Shown here: one piece after another, positions 55,557-64,000 of the stretch
Layout of the letters: each line of letters begins with the position of its first letter
Position numbering within the stretch: the stretch's first letter is position 1
Source: Anthostomella pinea
Taxonomy: Eukaryota; Ascomycota; Sordariomycetes; Xylariales; Xylariaceae
Direction: 5' to 3'
DNA: 64,000 bases
Assembly: GCA_963556695.1 (NCBI GenBank)
Contig: CAUWAG010000007.1
Span: 3,348,001-3,412,000 of the forward strand
Translations under genes and position numbers: made by a program
The notes under the pieces: generated by a model
What the model was told of the DNA's origin: nothing
The model's input: only the letters and a program-made list of their open reading frames with translations
Database searches by the model: none

Positions 55557-56985
55557 CTTGACTGTCAGTTGCGGGGTTCTGAGACCAGGTACTGGGGCCC
55601 AGGGCGTTTATATAGATGACTGTTTCCATCAAGACCTGGGGAAACCGGGGATGGTACCCATATCAGTGCATGACGGCCGTCGCGGAATGCCGAACGAACG
55701 TGTGAGGAACTACATGATCGTCACATTAGCGGGATCTGCATTCGTGTATCCGTCGAATCTCGCATGACCCAGAGATCACTTCGCGCTCCGACGGCGAGCC
55801 GTAGTAACGCTGGCTCCGCGGACACGGCCCGGCAGAAGGTTGCAATCTACCCGGCTATTTGGAAAGCCCTGGACATGGTGGCCTCCCAACACCAGATGAC
55901 TTCGGTAAGGACTAGGGTACTATAGCCGGCAAAACGACGGGAACCAATAGATTGGCAGAAGTCCGCAATCGCGTGGGTGAGGTTGGTCTCTTCATATAGC
56001 ACCTGTATCTGATTGGGGTTGGTATTCCTGGGGGCTTTCGTGGATTTGCTCCGCTCCGGATTTGAAAGCAGACAATCGCACCGAATAGTACTTGACTTGG
56101 GGTGTGCTCATTTATCTACAGAGAGCATCCGGGGCGCACGAAGGCTTCCGATAGAAACAATCCGCGTTGGAGTCAGCACGATATCGTTCGCGGCGCGCAT
56201 GATAGTCCATGACGAGCGGCACTCGCCGACCCTCCCTGTAAACCACCAATTTCACGAAATTCCTGATCTCGCCAATCTACTTCGAAAGCAGTCTAATTAA
56301 TCGCACCGAAAATCGATGCTCCTGTGTTCTGCGCTTGGATATCCGATTGAAGGTGTTGAATCGTCCATAGGCGTGTCGATCATGTATTAATATGTCATGA
56401 TACGCTTCATGGACTCAGGGGCCATACTATCGTGCTCAAGTTTGCTACGCCATTGGTAGAAGGCTATGCAATCCTGGAGGCCGTTGCAAGTGGCGCTTGT
56501 CTACGTCTCGCGTCGAAACAGTCGCTTTCGATTATGTATTGCTGTAAATAGCAGTTAGCCAGGTAGCTAGGTAGCTAGAGAGATTTGAGTCGTATCATTG
56601 CAGACCTAGGTTCGATTTCTATCAGCAGTAGCTGCTGTTCTCCTTTAGGCTCATCTGAGAGGACAACTGTCCCTCAGCCTAGCAATCTCTTGGAAGCCGT
56701 AAAGGGAACAAGACGCAGCACTACCGCATGACGACGTAGGATGTTGAAGATTCAAAAATAATATCGTATCCGTTGCTTGATCTTCCAGCACATGAACAGT
56801 GGTTGGCCAGTCAGAGCTTATCAATCAGAGCTTATCAAGCAGGCAGGTCACAATGCTTCGGAGGAGAGTATGTTGGGGGGATGATAATGCTATAGTAGCA
56901 TTCTGGATGCTGTCTATGAATACAAGTGCCCATCACACTAACTTCTTGAGCACGGCAATGAGATAAGCTACCGTCGCCATCAAAG
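55557..56985. other. Intergenic, no gene recognised
   Basis: Includes the LPMO promoter (immediately right of 55556). The rest shows only short frames and a few local direct repeats (cagtcagagcttatcaa twice near 56810-56840). Confidence 0.4.
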
Positions 56986-58385
56986 CTAACCAGACCGTAG
57001 CGTGTGATGTTTAATGGTGTCAAATGCACGCGAAGAACAAGCCCCCCGCAAGAATCGATTCACAATCTTCCCAATGGCGCCAATCTCGCCACAAGGTTCT
57101 GTCCGATGAGGTGCCCGAAGAGGTCGCGTTGCTGTCTGCGGTGACTGGGGAGCAGTCGCTGTCAGAGGTGGTTGAGTTGCCTCTGCTCCCAGACGTGGCC
57201 TTTTTGCCTTCTGCGCCTCCGTATTCGGCAAGTCCGGCTTTTTGATCTCAGCTAATTCCTCCAAGGTGAAGGTTGACGCTCCGAAAAGAGCCTGGTCAAG
57301 GCCTTGTACTGTTGCCACGATGTCGCTGTCTGGTTCTTGGTTCGCCGCTGCATCTTTTCTCACCTGGCGGATATGAGAGACCTGTGCCGATGAAGAAAAG
57401 ATCATTTCACTGATAGCAACTGTCGCGACCTTGGCCGGCCACCTGGAGACTTCCGACGCTGATCGCGGTCTTTGCGATATTGTTCAGCGTCCCGCCTGTC
57501 CACCAGCGGCCAGGCGAAGCCGAGCTGCGCGCCGCTGTCGGACAGCTTGAGCTGGTATCGCAACGTGTCGCCGCCCTGGCCTGGGGTGGGAGCTGCTGCT
57601 GGTTGGTGGCGGATCGGACGATGTAGTTGACGTTGGAGTCGACCGGGCTGACGTTGATCCTGGGCGAGGAGGGTGATTATAGCTGCGGTGGAGTAGTGGT
57701 GCCCTTTGGTGATCTGGCGAAAGGATTCCATGGTCGCGATTAAAGTTGCTCCCAAGCGAGGGCTCGTTGTCGGCCGTGGCAGTGCCTCCGTCACTGTGAT
57801 GAATGACTTGGTTAGCGATGGACGGACGGATAAGACCCGAGGGATGAAGCGTGGCAGAGGAAGGATGTGACAGGTGGAGTAGGTGGCTGAGGGTTGATAC
57901 GACAGAAGCAGGGGTGAAAATGGCAGAGTCGAGAGTGAGGATAATGCAGACACTTGCGGTAATGGACCCGTCGAGGGGGGGTGGACTTGAACGAGGACAT
58001 GGCGTGGGATCGCGGTTTGGCTTGAGTGAACGAGGTCGGTGGTACGGATGAAGGGGAGTCGAAGGCTGGACACGGATTGCCTGCTCGCTGTCCATTTTGG
58101 AAATGTCTGTCGTGCTCTGGAAGGAGGCGCGGACGGTAAAGGAAGCAGGGTGGAACGGCCAAGGGGCAGTTCTGATACGGTCGAGGGCTGGTATGGCGAC
58201 GGTCTATTGATAAGAATGGTGATGGGCCCATAAAGATGGTGTGATGAAGAGAAGAAGAAGAGGGCGAGGTTCTGGGCGAGGTTCGCGGACTTGAATAACA
58301 CAAGGGGAAGAGTCACGAGGAAGGCGTCGAAGATTTGATGCGGCATCGTCAAACTATCTGGGAAGGGCCGCAGGCTTGACGCCAA
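56986..58385 (-). other. Unresolved minus-strand coding potential
   Basis: Two overlapping open frames suggest a spliced gene that I could not resolve. One (57405-56986) contains DAAANQEPDSDIVATVQGLD and FGASTFTLEELAEIKKPDLP, which read like genuine soluble protein. The other (58385-57402) ends with GDTLRYQLKLSDSGAQLGFA, while a third frame there reads INVSPVDSNVNYIVRSATNQ. The mix of good stretches in different frames implies introns or decay. No family recognised; the 5' part of the long frame is Ser/Pro-rich and may not be coding. Confidence 0.25.
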
Positions 58386-58590
58386 CCTCGCGAGCAGTCA
58401 TAGCCGGAGAGATGGAAGGCGTCGACGTTTGATACAGCAGGGCCAAAACATCTGCAGAAGGGCCACACACTCGATGTCGCCCGCAAGAGAAGTCGTAGCT
58501 AGGGAAAGGGAAGGCGTCGGCACTCTGAATACGGGTGCCCTGAGCCCACAGAAGTCTCCGTGGAGGCTACCTTTCAATCGGCCAGGCAAT
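58318..58590. repeat. Degenerate tandem repeat, about 90-95 bp period
   Basis: The word gaaggcgtcg followed by a ttgata/ctgaata-type string recurs at about 58320, 58411 and 58509. Between them gaagggcc(g/a)ca and a gcgagcagtcatagc / gcaagagaagtcgtagc string recur in register. Units are strongly diverged, three recognisable. Confidence 0.5.
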
Positions 58591-59486
58591 TCCAAGGTGC
58601 CTATACGTTGTCCATACTTTGATGCCTGAGGATACGGTACCCACGGCGACTTTTGAGGGGCGACTGTACAGCATGTGTAGAACATCTGGAAGGTGTCGCG
58701 TACATGTACTTGACTTCGACCCAGCAGAAAGAGACGTGCTTCAGTCTTCAGAGTGAGCAGGGGTCGACGGGTACGACACTGGTCGAGCCAAAGCGCAAGC
58801 ACAGTCGCTCTTGGGAAAGACTGCGCTACTAGCTGCATTTTTGGCAAGCGGAGTGGGAACTCTTTACTCCTGAGGAGCATGCGCGGCATGGACGTGACCT
58901 CAGCAGCCGTTGCAACGGGCAGTCTTGCTACAGACCTCGAAGCATCCGTGCTGGCAAGAAATCGCCATCGAGCGTGCTTGAAGCTCGTGCTTTCCCATCC
59001 AAAGATCAGGGGCGGTAGCACAGCTTCCAGTGCTTTCCCAGGTGAGTGGCTGCCACGTGGAGAGTGACGGCAGGCGCTTCGCACGATCCAAAACCCACGA
59101 TCGCTTTGTGATATCGTGCAGGCGTTCTGGTATCCGCAGAACAACAAGTCTTTTTTTACCCCCTCCCCCCTCCCCCCTCCCCTCTCCCATATGTCGGCCT
59201 TCTGGCAGTTGCAGTGGACCATCTGCATATAGTCTTCTGGGTACGACGGGAGCGGATGTCTGCCGGTTCCTGATCCTCAACGTGTGTGTGATGGTGCCTC
59301 CAGATGTGACGGTTGTGGGTTCCTGGCTGACCAAGTTAACAGGGTAGATCGTCCATGCACTCAAGTCGGTGATCAAATCATTCATTAGATGTTCTTAGGT
59401 TGCAGAAGTGAGCCCATATCTCGCATTCGCATCACCCATCTTTCAGCTGAAGTACCACCATGCAACGCAGCAAGCAGTGCACAATC
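58591..59486. other. Intergenic, no confident gene
   Basis: A long minus-strand open frame (59228-58398) shows no recognisable domain and crosses the repeat and the C-rich tract, so it is treated as non-coding. Confidence 0.4.
59158..59190 (-). repeat. G-quadruplex-prone polypurine tract
   Basis: The plus strand is an almost pure C tract with single T interruptions. The minus strand therefore has four runs of four or more G plus a shorter GGG run, with A/AGA loops, matching the G3+N1-7 consensus. Confidence 0.8.
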
Positions 59487-59961
59487 CTAGTACCACTGCA
59501 CCTTCTCCTCGTCCATCTTGCCTTCCTCGTCTAGCTGTGCCATCAGCTCCTTGATACGTGCGACCAAAGCCTTGCCATATTCAGGCCCCAGCGGAGGCGC
59601 AGGCTTGTCCAAGTCGGGCCGAAGCCAAGGATGGGCTTGATGCCGGCTGAAGCCTTCATCATCACGTCGATTGCAGCATCATCGTAGCCCGCACCGCAGA
59701 TGACAGCAACAGGAGGCTTGGAGTAGTCTTTACGTCCCAGGGCGGAGTCGCAAGGTGGTGACTCGCCCTTGAGAATAGCCGGGATCTCGGCTGCGCCAGC
59801 CTCGGCCGCCATGATGAAATGGATGACTACGCTATGGTTAGCCACTTCACAGCGCGTTGTTCGAATCAAAACCACGAACCGTCGTACTGAGGTTTGAGGC
59901 CGGCGATGACACCTTTGCCAATCTGTTCAGTCTTGCCGCACAAGATGACCGGGGCGCCCAT
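59487..59961 (-). pseudogene. Conserved fungal hypothetical gene with one-base frameshift
   Basis: Exon 1 (59961-59880) starts MGAPVILCGKTEQIGKGVIA and joins across a 53-bp intron (GTTCGT...TAG) to exon 2 at 59826: QYDVIHFIMAAEAGAAEIPA, then KDYSKPPVAVICGAGYDDAA and SAGIKP. Just after this the frame shifts by one; the other frame continues PWLRPDLDKPAPPLGPEYGK, then LVARIKELMAQLDEEGKMDE and ends QWY-stop at 59487. The family usually reads KP.PWLRPD without a break, so a single base appears to be missing near 59630-59634. Intact length would be about 140 residues. It may be an NAD(P)-binding-like cytosolic protein, function unknown. Sequencing or assembly error is a real alternative. Confidence 0.65.
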
Positions 59962-60175
59962 GATGAAGCGGAACGATGGATCGTGCGTCTCCGAGGGTAC
60001 AATGATAGTGACATCCGAAAAGAATATCACAAAGGGCGAAGTAGGAGATGCTGTGTAGTGGCAAGTGTAATTGCTCAGAAGGAGGCGTCGGTCAGCGGCA
60101 GGTACGTCGGTAATGAGGATCCTGTGCAACAGGGGTAGTACAGTGGGTCAGCACAAATACCGAACACCTCACTCT

Positions 60176-60387
60176 TGTGACGGCCTGCACAGACCTTCCC
60201 ACATGACAAGCCGATACTTCCCAATAAGGGAAGGATCTGACCAGAGGATCCCCTTAAAGGGGCAACCTCCCGCTGTACCTATCTCTCTCTCTCTTCCTTT
60301 CCTCTCTAGTCTTGATATTCTCGTCAATAGAGTAATAGCTGCTTGCTGCAGGCCATGTCCCAGCTCCCCAGTATGCTCGCCGTGACA
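60176..60387 (+). mobile_element. Solo LTR, family B (212 bp)
   Basis: Begins TGTGACGGCCTGC and ends TCGCCGTGACA. A perfect 5-bp duplication, ACTCT, lies at 60171-60175 and 60388-60392. Confidence 0.9.
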
Positions 60388-60547
60388 ACTCTTACATAAG
60401 AACCCTTCTTGTTATAACCACGTTAAAAGCCTTATGTGAGATAAATAAAATACAAGATAAATATAGATATATAAAGTTTTAAGACCGTAATAAAGCCGAC
60501 ATTTTAAAATATTATAACTTGGATAATTATATAGATTTCAATAAAAC

Positions 60548-60770
60548 TGTGACGGCTGTGGCGGCCTGCACAGACCTTCCCACATGACAAGTGGATACCT
60601 CCCAATAGGGGAAGGATCTGACCAGAGGATCCCCTTAAAGGGGCAACCTCCCACTGTACCTATCTCTCTCTCTCTCTTCCTTTCCTCTCTAGTCTTGATA
60701 TTCTCGTCAATAGAGTAATAGCTGCTTGCTGCCGGCCATGTCCCAGCTCCTCAGTACGCTCGCCGTGACA
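60548..60770 (+). mobile_element. Solo LTR, family B (223 bp) with short terminal duplication
   Basis: Begins TGTGACGGCTGTGGCGGCCTGC, where the first nine bases are near-duplicated, and ends CGCCGTGACA. A perfect 5-bp duplication, AAAAC, lies at 60543-60547 and 60771-60775. Different target duplications show that this and the 60176 copy are separate insertions. Confidence 0.9.
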
Positions 60771-61579
60771 AAAACTACATAAAAGTAGATATTTTATACT
60801 TATTTTTATTTTTTTAATTTGGTCGATGCATCTAAATAGCCTTTCAATGTAGGTTGAAATACACTATTTTTAAAATTATGACTGAATTATAAATTCTATT
60901 TATTTTCAAAAGATCGTTTTAAAAAAGAATTTTATATAAATATATGATTGGTTTTTTAATAGTGCTGATAATTAAAAATAAAACGTATATAAGTAACATA
61001 AAACCACTAGTTTAATATCTATATAGTAAAGATTTTTCAATATCTTTCTCTTATCTCTAATCAAAGAAAGGCTTTGATAAGCGTGTCTAAAAATGTGAGA
61101 AGTAAAATTGAAAGGTGTTCGGTTTTTTTGTCCACCCACTGTACCAACTGCATATTTGGGGTGGCAAGCCCATGCAACCGTGGTGCCAACAGCATATTGG
61201 GGTCGAGGCCCCGAGCCGGTTATGAAACGGTTATCCAACGCAGTAAGGTGCAACTGCACGTATTCAATTTGATGCTGTTATTTCCACTGAGTGGCATGCA
61301 ATTAATCGTACTCAAAGTAATAAACTAATTGAATGCACCATGTATCATAATCCGCAGTCCACAGTTATTCCTGAGAGTTTCTTCTCCATGGCAGCACATT
61401 AACTAAAGAGACCCTGTACCCCTCCCATCCGTATTGACATGACCTGACCAAGTTTAGCTGTCCCCTTTATCTTGCAGACCAGTACCTTCACGTGCTTGTA
61501 ATGTCGACAGGGGGGGTTATTGAAAGGCCAACCATAAAGGGGGGGTAACTAGTATATGGTTTTGCAAAGAGGTATAAGA
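60771..61579. other. AT-rich to mixed intergenic DNA, no gene
   Basis: The left half (to about 61080) is AT-rich like the decayed blocks, then composition normalises. No coding region seen. Confidence 0.45.
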
Positions 61580-62701
61580 TTAATCGGGCGCAGAAGCCAT
61601 GTATATGTACACGAATGGTTCCTTTATTGACGGGATGCTTCCTGACAGGGATTTCTGTCGCGCTTCTTTCACTGCTTCAATTCCTGAGGGCAACAATGGC
61701 CTTTTCCAAGCCAGGAACGAGATGGACTCAAGAGCAGGAAGCCACTCTTCCCACTCGCCAATCTGGGTGTTCATCTCCTTATTGGCCTGGTCCGAAAAGA
61801 ACAAGGCACAGTTTTCATCGAGCCACGCATAGGTGAAGTCCTTCTTCCTTTCTTTGCGGGCTAACTCAACCAACGCCATTTCACGGCGCAAGACTTTGAA
61901 TTCGTCAAATTTGCCGGCAGTGTCGTCCACGGGAAGCAGAACATCCCAGGCGCTCTGGCCTTTGGGTCCTGGGATCACAGACCATCCGGCGATCGCGACG
62001 CTGTGCTTCCTCAGCCCTTTGTGAGGAAAGGAGTCCTGGGCTACACCCTCGGTCGAAATGATGTAGCAGTCCGTATGACCCACTATCTTGATTTGCTCTT
62101 GGGGGTTCGTTGACAGGCGCAAATGGTATGGTTGGTATGCTCCATCGCTTCCTGCGATCTTCACCAGGATTCTCGTGATCTCCGTCGAGAGAATCCGTTG
62201 AAGGCCCTTGAGGAAAAATCCATCGTGCCAAGCTTCACTGGCTGGGATCATGATCGTGGAGGTTGGGTGTAGGCGGAACTCTGGGGTGATGGTGACGAAA
62301 CGCTCGTTTGCAGGCGGGCGGATATGGGTCGTGACCATTCCATCGGCGCCTCGGCTGACTTCCTCGGACGTGCCCCAGACAAGGGCATATTCAATGTCCC
62401 CCTCGGCGCGGATGAAGTAAATCGGGCTGATGGACCCCATTGCTGCCAGGAATGCAGTCCGGGCATCGTGGTTAACGTACTGTATTGGGCAAGAACCTTT
62501 AGCTGTGGCAAAGTCGTCGCGGTGGATTCGAAGGGGTTGGAGGTCTCCGCGCTCGGCGTATTCCATGTGGAGGTGACAGATTGGCTCGCTGGACCCGAAG
62601 TGTTGCGTCAGTGCTGTCTTCCAAATGAGATAGGCGAAATCTTGTGGTAGGTTTGGGAACACCGTAAACATCCTGGGAGGCTGTTGCTCCATGATAGGCA
62701 A
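61580..62701 (-). CDS. 2EXR-domain hypothetical protein
   Basis: Intronless, 373 residues. The N-terminus MFTVFPNLPQDFAYLIWKTA fits the fungal 2EXR domain pattern (F..F..LP.ElR..IW..A), a short F-box-like module that opens many ascomycete hypothetical proteins. The rest has SCPIQYVNHDARTAFLAAM (the usual 'vn.eaR..a' segment) and VTITPEFRLHPTSTIMIPAS, consistent with the family, then a long C-terminal region with WLDENCALFFSDQANKE. No signal peptide or membrane helix. Function unknown; cytosolic or nuclear location is inferred. The start is the first Met of the open frame; MEQQPPRMFTVF starts nearby would shorten it by only a few residues. Confidence 0.75.
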   Translation of the reverse strand: MPIMEQQPPRMFTVFPNLPQDFAYLIWKTALTQHFGSSEPICHLHMEYAERGDLQPLRIHRDDFATAKGSCPIQYVNHDARTAFLAAMGSISPIYFIRAEGDIEYALVWGTSEEVSRGADGMVTTHIRPPANERFVTITPEFRLHPTSTIMIPASEAWHDGFFLKGLQRILSTEITRILVKIAGSDGAYQPYHLRLSTNPQEQIKIVGHTDCYIISTEGVAQDSFPHKGLRKHSVAIAGWSVIPGPKGQSAWDVLLPVDDTAGKFDEFKVLRREMALVELARKERKKDFTYAWLDENCALFFSDQANKEMNTQIGEWEEWLPALESISFLAWKRPLLPSGIEAVKEARQKSLSGSIPSIKEPFVYIYMASAPD

Positions 62702-64000
62702 TATGCTGCACGCAGAGGGTCAATAGGTGAGGGCATATGCTGGTGGTAATTGCGGCTAAACTTGCAGGTTCGTGAGGATTGATGTAGGCATGCCAGAGTC
62801 TACAGTCTCGGAAGCTGGGGATCTGCGGGGTTAAATAGACCTGCTAGTTAATTGATACCTGGAGTCACTTGACATGTGCTCCGAGCTCTCCTGTTGGCTC
62901 TGAAGTACCCACGGACTCACTGTAATGAAGATGAATGATCTGCATGCTCATATTATCCTGTCGGTGTTGTGACGGCTTTGGTCATGTTTGTTAGCCCGTT
63001 GCCATGTGTTGCCAGGCCATTTCGAAATTGTTCGGAGCCTCACCTTGGATGAAATCTGTCATACCAGATCTCATTGGAGAGCTGGCTTGGTTTGATGCAT
63101 CCTATGTCAGTAGAGAATGGCGCACTGTCCTTTTGATCTGACTTGAGATCCATAAGATCTCGCCTGTGACAAGTCGGCTCGCTTCGTCCCATTACCTGGA
63201 GACTTGAGTAGGGCCATCACCACCATCAAGGTGAGTCAATGGCTGTATCTCTAATTTTGACCCTCGGTGGGCCAAATATGGCTGTTTGGACTTTATTCTA
63301 AACCTCGTTACGCGCCTTTATGTGACTGCACAGTAGATGACACAAAACCTTGTCCACTTGTGCTACCTATAGTACTGATTCATATTAGACCCAAGTGATT
63401 TCCATCAGCAGCCACTTTGCACGGTACAGACTGATATTTGTTGCTTCAACTCCATTCAAACCTGGGGTGGTTTTTGTTAGATATCATAACAGTGGCGTAT
63501 TTAGCCTTGTTATGATGTGTCATCCTGTGGAATCACATGTAGCTATCAGAGGTACCTTTCCACCTATTTAAGGAAGACGGTACCCCCATTAGCTACCTTC
63601 TTTCCCTTCCAATACAGACCATTCCTAAATTTCACAGTTTTCGGTCAGCACAGCCATAGCGCCATAACCCGTTAGCTGACTCCTGAAGCATTCTCGCGCA
63701 CAAGCACAGAGTTATACTCATTGCTCAGCATAAAGAGTATGTAACCTCTTCATTATTGCTACATGACCTCTTCAGCAGTTTATATAGCATTACATTCACA
63801 CAGCTTGCTACCTGTGTGTGTCTTGGCAGTTGCTCTTTGCTCCTTAGTGCAAGGTCTAATGCAAAGTTTTATGCAAGGTTTAGTGCAAAGGGTTGACAGA
63901 AGAAGGCACGTGATGTCGCGTCTTGGTGGAACGCGCTAGAGCACGCTAGCCAGGTATGCAGCTCAAAGAACTTCAACTTTTCTTTTTGTCTGCCCCTCTC
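62702..64000. other. Intergenic, no gene recognised
   Basis: 1.3 kb to the window edge. Contains short direct repeats near 63850-63890 (tagtgcaaggt / atgcaaggt / tagtgcaaag). No coding region supported. Confidence 0.4.

Noticed and set aside
60176..60770. A miniature LTR element (TRIM) with two family-B LTRs
   Set aside because: Each LTR carries a different, complete target duplication.

Overview
The window looks like nuclear DNA of a filamentous ascomycete (Pezizomycotina, most likely a Sordariomycete-type fungus). Genes carry short introns (about 50-130 bp) with GTRNGT-like donors and CTRAC/CTGAC branch sites. The gene set is typical of such fungi: MGM101, BPL1, PAM16, YIP1, AA9 monooxygenase, Hce2, Dal5-type MFS, P450, and a STAND NTPase with a Goodbye domain. 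Gene-bearing, GC-balanced DNA alternates with AT-rich, gene-free blocks that look like RIP-decayed transposons. No rRNA, tRNA, CRISPR or prokaryotic features were found. All exon borders below were derived by eye from splice motifs, reading frame and protein-family continuity.

Layout. 0-9 kb: accessory and decayed DNA with an aminoglycoside-phosphotransferase-like pseudogene, a truncated coiled-coil gene and an AT-rich block (about 4.6-8.1 kb) studded with solo LTRs. 9.5-17 kb: a TB2/DP1/HVA22 (REEP/Yop1-like) gene, MGM101 divergent from the biotin-protein ligase gene, and an Hce2 (Ecp2-like) gene. 17.4-21.6 kb: a second AT-rich block with more solo LTRs, ending in a double hairpin. 22-32 kb: an unknown two-exon gene, a dehydrogenase pseudogene, a secreted GH2 beta-galactosidase-type enzyme, a small secreted-protein candidate and a DUF4385 gene. 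32-38 kb: a DUF7580-type gene head-to-head with a C2H2 zinc-finger/coiled-coil gene that is followed in frame by a second open stretch. 38-40.5 kb: PAM16 and YIP1, divergent. 42-46 kb: MFS transporter and cytochrome P450, tail-to-tail. 46.3-47.1 kb: a DNA-transposon-like element with inverted termini, itself hit by a solo LTR. 48.4-53.4 kb: a 1,619-residue NLR-like STAND protein ending in a ZZ-like zinc finger. 54.8-55.6 kb: AA9 LPMO. 57-60 kb: poorly resolved open frames, a degenerate tandem repeat, a G-quadruplex-prone tract and a frameshifted conserved fungal gene. 60-62.7 kb: two solo LTRs and a 2EXR-domain gene.

The strongest structural signal is a set of 14 solo LTRs in six families. 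Twelve carry perfect 5-bp target-site duplications that can be read directly; the other two have recognisable ends but no visible duplication. They mark independent insertions, several nested inside older decayed DNA. Functionally the window mixes housekeeping genes (mitochondrial DNA maintenance, mitochondrial import, biotinylation, ER/Golgi membrane trafficking) with genes for saprotrophic or host-associated life (GH2, AA9, Hce2, P450/MFS) and candidate fungal immunity or non-self-recognition genes (Goodbye-STAND, possibly the DUF7580 and C2H2 pair).
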